Shown piece by piece: positions 8,890 to 17,215 of a stretch of 64,000 nucleotides of DNA. Origin of the DNA: Lederbergia graminis (GTDB lineage: Bacteria; Bacillota; Bacilli; Bacillales; Bacillaceae_C); NCBI RefSeq assembly GCF_042655485.1, contig NZ_JBHSMC010000013.1, forward strand, positions 1 through 64,000. The letters are read 5' to 3'. The stretch's first letter is position 1, and each line of letters starts with the position of its first letter. The notes beneath the pieces were generated by a model. The model was not told the DNA's origin. It searched no databases and saw only the letters and a program-made list of their open reading frames with translations. The position numbers were made by a program, and so were the translations under genes.

Positions 8890-10362
8890 GTGATCTTCCA
8901 AATGCTATCAAACCAAGAGTCTCTAAATCTAAGCCCATTCATGGCAATATACGACATAGTTGTACCGAAAGACAATATGTTACGTAAGATCAATGAACTT
9001 GTAGATTTTACATTTATATTTGAAGAATTGAAGACAAAATATTGCCTTGATAACGGGAGGAACGCAGTTCCTCCAATTCGTATGTTTAAATATCTACTGT
9101 TAAAATCATTTTTTGATTTATCTGATGTCGATGTAGTAGAACGATCAAAATATGATATGTCATTTAAATATTTCCTCGATATGGCACCCGAGGATAAAGT
9201 CATCAATCCAAGCTCGCTGACTAAATTCCGCAAACTCCGTCTTACAGATGAGGGTTTATTAGATATGCTTATAGGGAAATCGGTTGAAATCGCGTTGGAA
9301 CACGAAATTATTAATAGTAAAACGATAATCGTGGACTCTACACATACAAAATCTCGTTATAATCAAAAATCACCAAAAGAGTTTTTACAAGAGAAATCAA
9401 AAAATGTTAGAAAAGCAGTGTATCAAATTGATGACTCTGTAAAAGAAAAATTCCCCGCAAAACCAACTTCTAATGAAATTTCAGATGAATTGGATTATTG
9501 TAATCAAATCATTTCAATTATTGAAAGAGAGCCACAAATCGCAGAGGTGCCTTCTGTTAAAGAGAAGTTAAATGTTTTAAGAGAAGTCACGGAGGATTTC
9601 AAAGAAAACCTTAGCTATTCTAATGATCCTGATGCCAGGACAGGACATAAATCTGCAGACTCTTCTTTTTTTGGTTTTAAAACGCACCTTGCGATGAGTG
9701 ATGAAAGAATTATTACTTCAGCAGTTGTGACAACAGGTGAAAAAAGTGATGGGAAATTCCTGCAGGAATTAGTTCAGAAGAGTCAAGCAACAGGAATGGA
9801 AATTGATACAGTTATTGGAGATACTGCGTATTCTGAGAAGGGTAATATTAGCTATGCCCAAGAAAATAAACTAACTCTCGTTTCTAAATTACATCCAATC
9901 ATAACACATGGAACACGAACAAAAGAAAATGAGTTTGAATTTAATAAAGATGCTGGATTGTACGTATGTAAGGCAGGTCACTTAGCAACTGGTAAAAAAT
10001 ACGACAGAGGAAATGGAGAAAAGAAAAGTCCAAGAATTAGATACACATTTGATGTAGAAAAGTGTAAAGTCTGTCCACTTCGTGATGGATGTTATAAAGA
10101 GGGAGCGAAAACGAAGTCCTACTATGTAACAATTAAATCCAAAGAACATACCGAGCAGGAAGCTTTTCAAAACACAGAGGAGTTTAAGAACTTAGCGAAG
10201 TCTCGGTATAAAATTGAAGCCAAAAATAGTGAGTTAAAACACAGACACGGGTATGATATAGCATCATCTGCGGGTCTATTTGGTTTGCAAGTCCAAGGAG
10301 CAACGACGATATTCGCTGTCAATCTAAAGCGAATTATAAAATTGCTCAGTGAAAAAGAGTAA
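8890..10362 (+). CDS. IS1182-family DDE transposase
   Basis: The 490 aa transposase appears intact. The N-terminal domain (DUF772-like, about residues 15-120: MFKYLLLKSFFDLSDVDVVE) is followed by the DDE core: Asp in IIVDSTHTKSRY, Asp in VIGDTAYSEKG, and Glu in the C-terminal YKIEAKNSELKHRHGYD block. A CxxC-type cluster (KCKVCPLRDGC) lies between, as in other IS1182 members. The open frame has no stop or shift, so the element may be active. The first ATG at 8890 is close to the promoter region; a ribosome site is weak. Confidence 0.93.
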   Translation: MIFQMLSNQESLNLSPFMAIYDIVVPKDNMLRKINELVDFTFIFEELKTKYCLDNGRNAVPPIRMFKYLLLKSFFDLSDVDVVERSKYDMSFKYFLDMAPEDKVINPSSLTKFRKLRLTDEGLLDMLIGKSVEIALEHEIINSKTIIVDSTHTKSRYNQKSPKEFLQEKSKNVRKAVYQIDDSVKEKFPAKPTSNEISDELDYCNQIISIIEREPQIAEVPSVKEKLNVLREVTEDFKENLSYSNDPDARTGHKSADSSFFGFKTHLAMSDERIITSAVVTTGEKSDGKFLQELVQKSQATGMEIDTVIGDTAYSEKGNISYAQENKLTLVSKLHPIITHGTRTKENEFEFNKDAGLYVCKAGHLATGKKYDRGNGEKKSPRIRYTFDVEKCKVCPLRDGCYKEGAKTKSYYVTIKSKEHTEQEAFQNTEEFKNLAKSRYKIEAKNSELKHRHGYDIASSAGLFGLQVQGATTIFAVNLKRIIKLLSEKE

Positions 10363-10380
10363 AAAATAGCAACATAGTAG

Positions 10381-10422
10381 GGCAATTTCCCTCTTAAAAC
10401 AGTGGGAAATTGCCCTTTTTTT
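10381..10422 (+). terminator. Terminator inside the IS
   Basis: GGGCAATTTCCC pairs with GGGAAATTGCCC around a short loop, then TTTTTTT. It follows the transposase stop by 17 bp. Confidence 0.9.
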
Positions 10423-10472
10423 GCCATCAACTACTATAATAAACAAAAATATGAAAGATTTTCAGTGCCCTC

Positions 10473-10918
10473 ATGTGCGGTAGCCTGGAGCCCCCACATA
10501 TAGAAAAGCGAAGGCGACTGTTTAGCGGTGTACGAACGGGAGACAGTCCTGCACTGAGATAAAGGAAACACGGCAAGGAACGAGCCGATGTTGACTTATC
10601 GTAGGGGAAGGAATGTCTCGTTCGCTAGCCGCTAGGAGCCTGAGCTAGACAGGTGCGATCAGCACCGAGGAGGCTTCCGAACCTTGTCTAGCTGTAGGCG
10701 CTATCGGCTCGAGGTCAAATAACTGAGACATGAAAGGCAAAGAACGCCTTTCTTTGTCTCAGAACATTTGCTTGTCGCGGGCCCGCACGATGCGGGTCAG
10801 GAAGGCGTTGCAACAGGATGTTGCGAAATTAGCCTTCCTTCAAGTCCCAAGCGCCTTTCGCTTTTCGAATCCCGCGGAAAGCGAGCTCCTGAAACGGAAA
10901 TCAACAGATTTAGATTGA
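10473..10918. repeat. GC-rich repeat mosaic to the right of the IS
   Basis: The stretch is far richer in G+C than its surroundings and has no credible gene. It resumes the split MITE-like repeat (ATGTGCGGTAGCC), then carries segments of other Bacillaceae intergenic repeats (around AGCGAAGGCGACTGTTTAG and GATGTTGACTTATCG, a GCTAGACAGG...CCTTGTCTAGC dyad, and GAAGGCGTTGCAACAGGATG). It ends with CGCGGAAAGCGAG and CGGAAATCAACA, the end of a repeat copy. Confidence 0.6.
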
Positions 10919-10991
10919 TAATTAATTTTTAGAAATCGGGTTACAAGGAATTACAGTTTCATTTTATTGGACAAGCATTTTTTATTAACAA

Positions 10992-11222
10992 CTAATCCTC
11001 ATCCTTCGCATCCCAGTCTTCAGGAATAGGTTCTGATAAATACTCCTCCACTTGTTTTTTATATTTTTCCAATTGCTCAAAATGCGTATTAAACTGTTCT
11101 TTATAAATTAAGTAATTCTCCCCATCAAAGATAGCTCTAATTTTCTTCTGTAAAACCAAACTTTTTACAGTTGCTACAGGAAGTTCTAAATACTCAGCTG
11201 TTTCCTCAATTGTTAAATACAT
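10992..11222 (-). CDS. Excisionase-type helix-turn-helix protein
   Basis: A 76 aa DNA-binding protein. Residues 1-45 (MYLTIEETAEYLELPVATVK) match the HTH_17/excisionase family winged-helix fold. The C-terminal half is a charged helix ending in acidic residues. GAGGTGGG precedes the ATG. Despite the family name, no integrase or prophage genes are nearby. It may be a small regulator, and its 5' end is close to the divergent queT promoter. Confidence 0.8.
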   Translation of the reverse strand: MYLTIEETAEYLELPVATVKSLVLQKKIRAIFDGENYLIYKEQFNTHFEQLEKYKKQVEEYLSEPIPEDWDAKDED

Positions 11223-11243
11223 TATTTCCCACCTCGAAATATA

Positions 11244-11273
11244 TTGACTAAAAGTTACATATTATAATAGAAT
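11244..11273 (+). promoter_or_regulatory. Probable sigma-A promoter of queT
   Basis: TTGACT (11244-11249) and TAGAAT (11268-11273) are separated by 18 bp. Transcription would start just upstream of the preQ1 riboswitch. Confidence 0.5.
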
Positions 11274-11292
11274 AACACTTTGGGCTATAGCC

Positions 11293-11333
11293 TACGTGGT
11301 TCGTAACCATCCCACGTAAAAAAACTAGGGAGA
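11293..11333 (+). ncRNA. preQ1-I riboswitch
   Basis: The P1 stem ACGTGG/CCCACGT encloses a loop with GGTTC...ACCATCCC and is followed by an A-rich tail AAAAAACTAGGGAG that would form the H-type pseudoknot. The tail overlaps the ribosome site of queT, so preQ1 binding should block translation. The size and layout match class I preQ1 riboswitches. Confidence 0.88.
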
Positions 11334-11340
11334 GATTGAA

Positions 11341-11826
11341 TTGAAAATTAAAACATTAGTAGTAAATAGTATTTTGGCTGCACTTTATATTGCAGTTACA
11401 GGTATTATTGCACCATTCGGCTTTACGCATATCCAATTCAGGGTATCGGAAATGTTTAATCATTTAGTGGTTTTTAACAAAAAATATATTTTCGGTATAG
11501 TAATTGGTGTCTTCATTTCCAACTTACTTTTTTCCATACTACTCCCATATGATTTAATATTTGGAGTCGCACATTCGATTATAGCATTATCTTTAACGAT
11601 TTTCTCTGCTAAATATATTAAAGGAATCTGGCAGCGAATGCTATTTAATACGATTATCTTTTCGTTTTTGATGTTTATCATTGCATTCGAGCTTAACCTT
11701 GCACTGGGATGGCCATTTTTCTTCACATGGTTAACAACTGCGATTAGTGAGTTAGTCGTGATGGGTATTGGTATACCAGTTATGATTGCTTTAAATAAAC
11801 GAATTAACTTTAAAGATATGATTTAA
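11341..11826 (+). CDS. queT: QueT family queuosine-precursor transporter
   Basis: A membrane S-component-like transporter (161 aa) for preQ1 or a related 7-deazaguanine, feeding queuosine modification of tRNA. It has about five hydrophobic segments and the family blocks APFGFTHIQFRVSEMFN near residue 25 and AFELNLALGWPFFFTW near 120. It starts at TTG, 8 nt after AGGGAG. The preQ1-I riboswitch immediately upstream covers the ribosome site, which independently supports the substrate. It probably works with a shared ECF energising module encoded elsewhere. Confidence 0.93.
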   Translation: MKIKTLVVNSILAALYIAVTGIIAPFGFTHIQFRVSEMFNHLVVFNKKYIFGIVIGVFISNLLFSILLPYDLIFGVAHSIIALSLTIFSAKYIKGIWQRMLFNTIIFSFLMFIIAFELNLALGWPFFFTWLTTAISELVVMGIGIPVMIALNKRINFKDMI

Positions 11827-11840
11827 AGAAGAAAGTTAAA

Positions 11841-11886
11841 AGAGAGTGTCTTATACGGTTTAAACCGTAGACACTCTCTTTTTTAC
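11841..11886. terminator. Bidirectional terminator between queT and the next gene
   Basis: AGAGAGTGTC (11841-11850) pairs with GACACTCTCT (11870-11879), followed by TTTTTA. An inner ACGGTTTAAACCGT dyad extends the stem. Confidence 0.85.
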
Positions 11887-12263
11887 TTTCTCTCAGGTGG
11901 AACTTCTTTATTTAATAACTCGAAGAAATTAAGCACAGTAAAGTAACTCATACCTAAGTCTCCGAAACCTTCAAATGCGGATAAAACATCAACACTACAT
12001 CTTAGTGGCTCCACTTGGTAGACTGTAATCGTGATTTGGTTACGTCTCATCCCTCTTTTTTCAACGAGGATTTCTCCACGCTCTTCATCAACATGAAGGA
12101 TTTTCCACCCTTTTAGCTTGTTATTGATGATAAACTTAATTTTCTCCATTAATGCTGGTCTTTTTATTTTGTAATAACGACTCTTTAACTTTGGATCTTT
12201 AGCACGGTCACTAGTTTCTGTACTAGTTCTCCATAATCCCGTTAATACTCTGGCAACTGACAT
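11883..12263 (-). CDS. Conserved hypothetical protein of Bacilli
   Basis: A 126 aa cytosolic protein with no membrane segment. The N-terminal part is basic (ARVLTGLWRTSTETSDRAKD). The rest looks like a mixed alpha/beta fold (GWKILHVDEERGEILVEKRG, ITITVYQVEPLRCSVDVLSA). I do not recognise the function. The frame runs upstream to 12287, but the Met at 12263 follows AAGGAGGGG by 6 nt and is the real start. Its 3' end is convergent with queT. Confidence 0.75.
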   Translation of the reverse strand: MSVARVLTGLWRTSTETSDRAKDPKLKSRYYKIKRPALMEKIKFIINNKLKGWKILHVDEERGEILVEKRGMRRNQITITVYQVEPLRCSVDVLSAFEGFGDLGMSYFTVLNFFELLNKEVPPERK

Positions 12264-12373
12264 GCTTTTCCCCTCCTTTTCACACAAGTGACAACAATAT
12301 GTACTATTATATATATTATATGACTTTTAGAAGCAGTATGTCCATGGTCACGAATATTTAGGTCTATAAATCT

Positions 12374-13234
12374 TTATACTAATTCAGCAAGCAATCTCTT
12401 CATATTCTCTAACCCAACTTTCGTCCCTAGCTTACATTCTTCCATCCCTTCAAATTCCAGCGAAATATAGCCATCATAATTAGAATTCTTAATGATTCTA
12501 ATAATCTCCCTTACATCGATATCGCCTTGACCGAATATGGAACCACGTAAATAGTTTCCGGCAGTTGTTCGGAAGAAACCATCTCCTGGATTTTCACTTG
12601 CAGGGCGAAGATAAAAGTCCTTGAAATGAATCATGGATGCGTAAGGAATATTTTTCTGTACAGCTGAAACTGGGTTTTCATCTACACATAAAAAGTTACC
12701 GATATCTACTGTTGTTTTAAAATTCGCTCGGTTCACTTCATGGACTAGTCGTTGAATTCTATCACTTGCTTGTACATAGTAGCCATGGTTTTCGACACTT
12801 GTGATAATACCGAATTGAGTAGCATAGTCTGCAATTTCTCGACATGCTTTCACTAGTGTTGGGAGATCGTGCTCAAATTGAATGATAGATGTTTCCTCCA
12901 GTGGACGAGATGCGACATCGTGGCGCATCATTTTTACACCAAGTTTATGTGCGATATCTACTTGTTCTTTGACTCGCTTAACCTCTGCTTCTACTCCCAC
13001 TTCGCTATTTTGAATAAAATTAGCTCCTACTAAATAATGGGATATTTCTATTCCGACTTTATCAGCCTTATCACGAATATAATCTATTAGTTTGTCATCC
13101 ATACTGAAACCGATTGGAACAATTTCGAGATGATCTGCTCCATTGTCACTTGCCCACTGGATAACATCCAATATGTCCATTTCTCCGGATTGTAATGCTT
13201 GATTTAAGCTATAAGAACTAATCCCAATCTTCAC
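12374..13234 (-). CDS. Sugar phosphate isomerase/epimerase (TIM barrel)
   Basis: A 286 aa AP-endonuclease-2/xylose-isomerase-like TIM barrel. Metal-ligand motifs are visible: Glu in SVENHGY, Asp in TVDIGNFL, His in IHFKDFY, and Glu in YDGYISLEFEG. Such proteins isomerise or epimerise keto-sugars or act as dehydratases in inositol- or hexulose-type pathways. GTG start, 6 nt after GGGGGGA. It is the last gene of a four-gene operon whose other members are NAD(P)-linked oxidoreductases, suggesting stepwise oxidation and epimerisation of one sugar or polyol. Confidence 0.87.
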   Translation of the reverse strand: MKIGISSYSLNQALQSGEMDILDVIQWASDNGADHLEIVPIGFSMDDKLIDYIRDKADKVGIEISHYLVGANFIQNSEVGVEAEVKRVKEQVDIAHKLGVKMMRHDVASRPLEETSIIQFEHDLPTLVKACREIADYATQFGIITSVENHGYYVQASDRIQRLVHEVNRANFKTTVDIGNFLCVDENPVSAVQKNIPYASMIHFKDFYLRPASENPGDGFFRTTAGNYLRGSIFGQGDIDVREIIRIIKNSNYDGYISLEFEGMEECKLGTKVGLENMKRLLAELV

Positions 13235-13247
13235 TACTATCCCCCCT

Positions 13248-14240
13248 CTATGACAATACTTTTCTTACTAAGGATACAGATTGTTTTTTCTCAAAAGATT
13301 CATAGGCAGCCTTTACTACTTCTAAAGTTCTTAAACCATCTTCTCCTGTAATTGATGGATTATCTTTATTTTTTACCGTAGTAATGAAGTCATCTACTAG
13401 GCCCGCATCCATATCATCGGCAAACGAAAGTTGTTGGATATTGTCAGCGTTATCATTATAATGGACAGTATGCTGCTTAAAGGCATCTACTTGTAAGTTA
13501 CCTTTCGTTCCGATGAAGTTCAAATACACATCGCCCCAAGTCGGGAATGTTTGTGGTCGTGACCAACTCGGATCAATCGTCGCAATCGCACCAGATTCCA
13601 GCTCCAATGTAATAATTCCACAGTCCTCGACATCAATATCATAAAATCTTGTATCTAACTCGGCATACACACTTTTTACCTCATCTTTTACAATCCACCT
13701 AATCAAATCCATCACGTGAACAATGTGGTCTGTTGCCGCTCCACCACCAGATAGCTTTTCATCAATGAACCAGCCACCTGGCATTTTCCCATGGTTTGTA
13801 CTATTGATGGCAACCACTTCACCTATTGCCCCACTATCAATCGCGGCTTTCGCATTACGAACAGCTTCGGAAAAACGTACAGGAAAGGCGATTTGTAAAA
13901 TAACATCTTCTTCCTTACATGTGTTGATCATCGTTTCTGCATCTTCGATCGTCGTAGCAATCGGTTTTTCACATAAAATATGTTTCTTTGCTTTAGCAGC
14001 TTTTACGACATGGTCTTTATGGTTGGCATTTTCAGAACAGACAATGACGGCATCGATGTCGGTAGATAATAATTCATCGAGATGATTAAAGTATGTGCAT
14101 TGAAAATGTTGAGCCATTTGCTGTCCGCGTTCTTCGTTACCATCCCAAATTGCCGCTAACTCCGCATCGGGACGGTTCTTAATATGAGTCGCGTAACTAT
14201 GAGCGTGCATATGGGCGAAACTAATGATTCCTACTTTCAT
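13248..14240 (-). CDS. Gfo/Idh/MocA family oxidoreductase
   Basis: A 330 aa NAD(P)-dependent dehydrogenase for a sugar or polyol. The signature CEKPIAT near residue 91 and a C-terminal catalytic region with GGGAATDHIVHVMDLIRW (His of the YxxH-like motif) are present. The ATG is 9 nt from GAAGGAG, which overlaps the stop of the preceding Gfo/Idh/MocA gene, so the two are translationally coupled. The two paralogues are only moderately alike, so they probably act on different intermediates of one pathway. Confidence 0.88.
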   Translation of the reverse strand: MKVGIISFAHMHAHSYATHIKNRPDAELAAIWDGNEERGQQMAQHFQCTYFNHLDELLSTDIDAVIVCSENANHKDHVVKAAKAKKHILCEKPIATTIEDAETMINTCKEEDVILQIAFPVRFSEAVRNAKAAIDSGAIGEVVAINSTNHGKMPGGWFIDEKLSGGGAATDHIVHVMDLIRWIVKDEVKSVYAELDTRFYDIDVEDCGIITLELESGAIATIDPSWSRPQTFPTWGDVYLNFIGTKGNLQVDAFKQHTVHYNDNADNIQQLSFADDMDAGLVDDFITTVKNKDNPSITGEDGLRTLEVVKAAYESFEKKQSVSLVRKVLS

Positions 14241-14241
14241 C

Positions 14242-15213
14242 TCATTTCACTCCTTCTAAAAACGATACTGGCTGTCCTGTTTCAGCAGACTTTCGTGCAG
14301 CTTCCGCAAGTTGAATTGCCTTTAATGCATCATGTGCCGTAACAATCGGTTCGGTTTGATTGGAGAGAATTTGAATAAAATGTTCTAACTGGCGATAATA
14401 CGGGTCTTTTTTAAGTGCTGTTCTTGGTAATTGGTATTCACGATTATGACGAGATTGGAATGCTATTGGAGTACTATCATCATAATTATAGGTAATCATC
14501 CCTTTATCCCCTGCTAATTCATAGGAGGCGCGGAATTGTGTTTCTGCCCATGATAGCTCGATATGAGCAATAGTCCCATCCTCCATTCTTACTGTAATGA
14601 GACCATATTCCATGTCCTCTCTTTGAACTCGTTTTGCCATTACCCTTTTCACATCACCGAACGTCCATATTAGCCAATCAAACTCATGAACTCCTAGATC
14701 AAGAAACAGCCCACCACTTTTCGAGTCATCTGTGTACCATGAGTTCACTTGTGGGTAAGGTACTCCACGTGACATCCGTATAACTCCAGGTGTACCTATT
14801 GCTCCATTGTGAATTTGGTTACGTGCATTTGCATACTCAGGGAAAAATCTCAATGTATGACCAACAAGCAATTGAACTCCGTTATCCTCACAAATTGATA
14901 TGAGCTTCTCTGCTTCTTCACTATTTATAGCGAGTGGCTTTTCACAAATAATGTGTTTCTGTGCTTGCGCAGCTTCTTTTATAAATTCTCCATGTGAATA
15001 TGTAGGAGTACAAATATCAATGATGTCCACATCTGTTTTTGCTATCAAGTCTTGAAGACTCTCATATGGAGTAGTTTCATATTTTGCAGCTACTTCTTGT
15101 AGTTTCACTTGATTTCTGGCAATTACTCCAACAATCTCAACACCATCCATTTGCGACCATGTGTTTAAGTGTCTTTGCCCTAACTTCCCAGATCCAATGA
15201 CAGCAACTTTCAT
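14242..15213 (-). CDS. Gfo/Idh/MocA family oxidoreductase
   Basis: A second member of the family in this operon (323 aa). The Rossmann motif VAVIGSGKLGQRHL lies at the N terminus, CEKPLAI near 90, and GGLFLDLGVHEFDWLIW provides the catalytic Asp/His region, typical of inositol 2-dehydrogenase-like enzymes. The GTG at 15222 sits too close to GGAG; the ATG at 15213 is spaced 10 nt and is preferred. It lies 20 bp after the hydroxyacid dehydrogenase gene. Confidence 0.88.
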   Translation of the reverse strand: MKVAVIGSGKLGQRHLNTWSQMDGVEIVGVIARNQVKLQEVAAKYETTPYESLQDLIAKTDVDIIDICTPTYSHGEFIKEAAQAQKHIICEKPLAINSEEAEKLISICEDNGVQLLVGHTLRFFPEYANARNQIHNGAIGTPGVIRMSRGVPYPQVNSWYTDDSKSGGLFLDLGVHEFDWLIWTFGDVKRVMAKRVQREDMEYGLITVRMEDGTIAHIELSWAETQFRASYELAGDKGMITYNYDDSTPIAFQSRHNREYQLPRTALKKDPYYRQLEHFIQILSNQTEPIVTAHDALKAIQLAEAARKSAETGQPVSFLEGVK

Positions 15214-15233
15214 TTTATTCACACTCCAATCTA

Positions 15234-16196
15234 TTAATATACTGGATCAATTGCATCCTTACCTGTTAACACCGCTACAACATTCTCAGCTGCACGCATC
15301 GCCATTGCTTCTCGTGTTCTTGCAGTTGCAGAGCCGATATGCGGGATTGTTACTACGTTTTTCAGCTGTAAAAGTGGATTGTCTGTTTCGATTGGCTCCT
15401 GTTGGAAGACATCTAATCCAGCACCATATATTTGTTTTTCTAGTAATGCTTTAATTAATGCTTGCTCGTCCACTGTTTTACCACGGGAAACATTAATGAA
15501 AATCGCAGACTCCTTCATCATGGCAAATTCTTTTTCACCGATTAAATGTTCCGTTTCAGGAGTAAGTGGCGTCATAAGCACAATAAAATCAGACTGTTTT
15601 AATAGAGTCTCCATGTCTGCGTACTTTGCGCCAAACTTTTCTTCTGCTTCCGGTTTTCGATTGCGATTATAATAGAGCACATCCATATCGAAACCAAATT
15701 TTGCCCTCTTCGCAATTGCCTCACCTATTCTACCCATTCCTATAATTCCGATTGTTGTGTGATGTACATCAATCCCAAAGTATTCTTGTTCGAATTTTGT
15801 TTTCTGCCAGTTCCCTGCTTTTACAAGACTATCAAGCTCGGTAATTCTCCTAGCACTTGCTAAAATCAACGCGAATGCTAAATCAGCAACGGTATCATCT
15901 AATACATACGGTGTATTCGTCCCAATTACACCATGCTTTTTCATCGCTTCAATATCAAAATTATTAAAGCCAACTGAAACATTGCTAACAACTTTTAGAT
16001 TAGGGGCACGATTTAATAATTCATCATCAATTTTCACCCAAGTTGTATATAAACCTTCTACATCTTCAATTTCTTTTAACAGCTCGTCCTTTGTTATTGG
16101 GCGCTCTTCTGTCCATTCTTTTATTTCACAATGTTGATCGATATATTCACGTACGTGATCTGGAAGTGGTATGGTTACATACACTTTAGGTTTCAT
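15234..16196 (-). CDS. D-2-hydroxyacid dehydrogenase (glyoxylate/hydroxypyruvate reductase type)
   Basis: A 320 aa NAD(P)-dependent enzyme of the GyaR/GhrB class. The nucleotide-binding motif GIIGMGRIGEAIAKRA is near 150. The catalytic triad is Arg in NVSRGKTVDE, Glu in DVFQQEP and His in IPHIGSAT. It reduces 2-keto acids or oxidises 2-hydroxy acids such as gluconate-type or glycerate substrates. The ATG follows GAGGAGG. It is the first gene of the operon running to 12374. The region upstream is a repeat array, and no transporter gene belongs to the operon. Confidence 0.92.
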   Translation of the reverse strand: MKPKVYVTIPLPDHVREYIDQHCEIKEWTEERPITKDELLKEIEDVEGLYTTWVKIDDELLNRAPNLKVVSNVSVGFNNFDIEAMKKHGVIGTNTPYVLDDTVADLAFALILASARRITELDSLVKAGNWQKTKFEQEYFGIDVHHTTIGIIGMGRIGEAIAKRAKFGFDMDVLYYNRNRKPEAEEKFGAKYADMETLLKQSDFIVLMTPLTPETEHLIGEKEFAMMKESAIFINVSRGKTVDEQALIKALLEKQIYGAGLDVFQQEPIETDNPLLQLKNVVTIPHIGSATARTREAMAMRAAENVVAVLTGKDAIDPVY

Positions 16197-16344
16197 TTTT
16201 GAATTCCTCCTCTTAAGGTAATTCTAATTATTCTGTCATTATAATTGTATGCTTTATTAAAGCCGCTGGCAATAGATGGAATTAGGGATATAGTATCAAA
16301 TATCAAAGATTAATAGCTTTTATAATGGTTCGTGAGGTGGAGAA

Positions 16345-16700
16345 TTAGATCTCTGTATCGCTATGAAGACAGGTTCTACAATTATTCTGATTTTTGTCTT
16401 CATACGAGTGCTTTGAGGACAGTTTATGCTAGTTTCCTTTAGTTTTGTCTTCATACACCGGTTATGAAGACAACTTTTACTCTTTTGCTGTTTATTTGTC
16501 CTTATACTCCTACTATGAAGACAAATATAACTACATAATCGATTTTTTGTCCTCATACTACCGGTATGAGGACAGTTTTATCTTTTATTCTATTTTTTTG
16601 TCTTCATACAACGGTTATGAAGACAACTTTTACTCTTTTGCTGTTCATATGTCCTCATACTCCTACTATGAAGACAAATATAACTACTTAACTAATTTTT
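16345..16700. repeat. 51-bp tandem repeat array, left part
   Basis: Dyads beginning GTCTTC or GTCCTC (GTCCTT in one) occur at 16396, 16447, 16498, 16549, 16600 and 16651, an invariant 51-bp step, with a decayed unit before them. Examples are GTCTTCATA-7 nt-TATGAAGAC and the 10-bp perfect GTCCTCATAC-5 nt-GTATGAGGAC. Spacers define types A, B, C, D, B, C, so a 153-bp B-C-D higher-order unit is repeated. The array is cut at 16701 by a MITE-like element and resumes at about 16988. Confidence 0.9.
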
Positions 16701-16987
16701 GGGGGCTGGGAAAGAGGAATATATATGCAAATAAAAACCGAACTATAACTTGATTTTAAAACAAGATAGTTTGGTCACCTATTCAATTACAAAAAATTTA
16801 TAGTTACCAGCGGAGGAAATACACGAAGACTCCTGCGGGAATAAAGGCCTCGATGAGACCCCGCAGGCGTTTAGCGCCGAGGAGGCTCATTAGCCGCCCG
16901 CGGAAAGCGAAGTGTATTTCCGAAGCGTTATAGCTACACTTACATTGTTCGGATTTACATTCAAGTCAAATGGTTATGTCTCAACCT
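16701..16987 (+). mobile_element. MITE-like repeat inserted in the 51-bp array
   Basis: The ends are GGGGGCTGGGA at the left and TCTCAACCTC at the right, imperfect inverted repeats of the GAGGCTGGGACATAA type. Inside are the stem CCGAACTAT/ATAGTTTGG, then GGAGGAAATACACGAAGACTC, a GCGCCGAGGAGGC block and CCGCGGAAAGCG, then GTGTATTTCCG. It encodes no protein. About 290 bp. The right flank resumes in the middle of a D-type array unit. Confidence 0.75.
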
Positions 16988-17100
16988 CGTTTTATCTTTT
17001 ATTCTATTTTTTTGTCTTCATACGAGCGCTTTGAAGACAGTTTATGTGAATTCCACTTATTTTTTTCTTCATACTCCTACTTTAAATACAGATTATTTTC
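16988..17100. repeat. 51-bp tandem repeat array, right part
   Basis: The 3' half of a D-type unit (TTTTATCTTTTATTC) is followed by dyad units at 17014 and 17065, again 51 bp apart. The last unit is decayed. The unit types match those to the left of the inserted element. Confidence 0.8.
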
Positions 17101-17215
17101 TTAAAAATCATCTGAAAGAAATGTTCAACGAAATGAGCAATTTATTCCGAGATTTAGACGACAAATGGTACACTGTTAACACGTAGTAGTGATTCAGCAG
17201 GAGGTAAGATGTAAG

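Larger units (their letters stand above)
8789..10472 (+). mobile_element. IS1182-family insertion sequence
   Basis: The element is 1,684 bp. The ends are GAGGGCACTGAAAAAGTCTC at the left and, at the right, GATTTTCAGTGCCCTC, whose reverse complement is GAGGGCACTGAAAATC. It contains one transposase gene followed by a strong terminator. ATGTGCGG occurs directly after the right end and before the remnant left end at 8643, but not directly before 8789. Confidence 0.88.

Noticed and set aside
10730..10918. 62-aa ORF right of the IS
   Set aside because: It lies wholly in GC-rich dispersed repeat sequence that recurs in other contexts.
10992..11222. Phage or integrative element excisionase
   Set aside because: No integrase, attachment-site duplication or phage genes are nearby; many chromosomal regulators share this fold.
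11244..11268. TTGACT with the nearer TATAAT as the queT promoter
   Set aside because: The spacing would be only 13 bp. TAGAAT at 18 bp is the more plausible -10.
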